From NCBI GenBank assembly GCA_016801845.1, contig CM028927.1, positions 12,451,501-12,515,500 on the forward strand: a stretch of DNA of 64,000 nt, written 5' to 3'. This stretch comes from Polydactylus sextarius. Taxonomy: Eukaryota; Chordata; Actinopteri; Polynemidae. The notes beneath the pieces were generated by a model. It was not told the DNA's origin. It ran no database searches and was given only the letters and a program-made list of their open reading frames with translations. Each line of letters starts with the position of its first letter. The first letter of the stretch is position 1. The translations under genes and the position numbers were made by a program. This document shows, piece by piece, positions 62,917 to 64,000 of the stretch.

Positions 62917-64000
62917 GTAAGTGGCTTTTTCCTGCAGGCGAAACGCAGCCATGTTCCCTGTTAGCAGCAAATTAACTTGTGTTTCTCTTTGTTGGTGCGC
63001 ACCTGTGCTCACAACTTGTTTTTGCCAGACACTACATCCTCTGCAGCGACGTGTTTCTTTTGTTTACAGCGTGAAGCCTTTGAAGCGCAACTGGAAAACC
63101 TCTAATATAAAAAATAAGCCAATTTTTTTTTTTTTTTTCCAGTTTTAGGATCAAATTGATCGCATTAAATAGTCGCTTCTTTTTCTAAAGCATCTCCAGA
63201 TGGGAGCTGTTTCTATAATGTTCCTTTCCCCCTTTCTCTCTCCTCCTCCCCTCCCTGCATACAGAGTGGTTGCTACATAAATATTTTATTTCTATCTCAC
63301 ATTTAGTTACTGCTACTGCTACTGCTTCACATTAATGACTCATTTAAGCAGTCGTCTTGTCATTTAGCTGCTCTCAGTTTTTCTCTATTGTCCTGCTTGG
63401 TGCCTTGAAGCTCAGATACATATTTCATATACACAGCGTGAACTTCCATAAATCTGTATGAGTATGTACACTCACCATAAATAAGTATGCTCGCCACACA
63501 CACTTGTACACAAACACAGGGATTAATGTATTCACACACACATACACACACACACATCTGAGCCGTGGACTCCGATTTCTCCACTACATCAGTAAGGTTG
63601 CTTACCTCAGGTAAGCTTCCCCAGGCTCCCCCTATCTCTCTCTACCTGTGAGCCATAAAGCCAGCTTGCTGTGGGGCAGAGATCGATGTGGATTCTACTG
63701 CCTTTGTCTTCTCATTAGCCAACAGTGAATCCATCTTTCTCACATTCTTTTATCTCCTCTCCTCACACAACCTCCCTCTTTGCTCCCCACTCCTCCTCCT
63801 CCTCCTCCTGCTGCTCTATCTGTGTTTCTCCTCTGTCCATTTGTATTCACCTCAGATGCGGGTCTCTCCCTATCGCCTCTCTCTATCTCATACTTGGTTA
63901 TTTTCTTCCCTCTCTTATTTTTCTACTGTGCCTCGCCAGCCGGCCTGTCCCCCTCAATTCCCTTTTTTTCTGCATCTCATTACCGCCCCCCCATCTGCTC
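62917..64000 (+). other. efna3: Start of efna3 intron 1
   Basis: From the donor at 62917 to the window end there is no second exon. The sequence has a T-run near 63123-63138, an AC tract (about 63525-63556), and becomes pyrimidine-rich after 63620. Ephrin-A first introns are commonly long. Confidence 0.75.

Overview
This window is vertebrate nuclear DNA, almost certainly from a ray-finned fish. Its four recognisable genes have introns with GT-AG junctions. It is rich in microsatellites (AC, AT, GATA, poly-A) and carries worn copies of interspersed repeats typical of spiny-rayed teleosts. There are no operons, bacterial signals, viral genes or CRISPR arrays. The species cannot be named from the sequence.

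Layout. (1) 0.4-2.1 kb, minus strand: a compact S100 EF-hand gene closest to the S100A13/A16 group, with a TATA promoter. (2) 3.3-12.5 kb, minus strand: pbxip1, nine coding exons giving an 814-residue single-pass coiled-coil protein, with a candidate non-coding first exon and a long candidate 3' UTR. (3) 14.3-16.7 kb, plus strand: cks1b, three coding exons giving 78 residues, behind a promoter with several CCAAT boxes and a CHR element, the usual layout of G2/M cell-cycle genes. pbxip1 and cks1b are head to head. A possible extra TATA-driven first exon lies between them at about 13.06-13.23 kb. (4) 16.8-62.1 kb: about 45 kb with no coding exon I can support. It holds repeats, strand-asymmetric purine or pyrimidine tracts, and islands of unique AT-motif-rich sequence that look like conserved non-coding elements. 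(5) 62.1-64.0 kb, plus strand: a GC-rich promoter with triplet repeats, then the first coding exon of an ephrin-A gene, best matched to efna3. The rest of that gene is beyond the window.

Context. In humans the S100 cluster, PBXIP1, CKS1B and the EFNA4/EFNA3/EFNA1 group all lie in 1q21-q22. The window is therefore a thinned version of that ancestral block, lacking the many genes that sit between them in mammals. The genes share ancestry of position rather than a pathway: calcium sensing (S100), regulation of PBX and cytoskeletal signalling (pbxip1), Cdk substrate docking (cks1b) and contact guidance (efna3). The gene-poor block beside the ephrin gene is the most plausible place for long-range regulatory elements.

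Limits. Exons were placed by reading frames, splice-site consensus and recalled protein family sequences. UTR ends, transcription starts and repeat classes are inferred. I found no convincing previously undescribed system. The best leads are the gene-poor block with its candidate regulatory islands, the orphan TATA exon, a roughly 445-bp tandem repeat, and several perfect hairpins.
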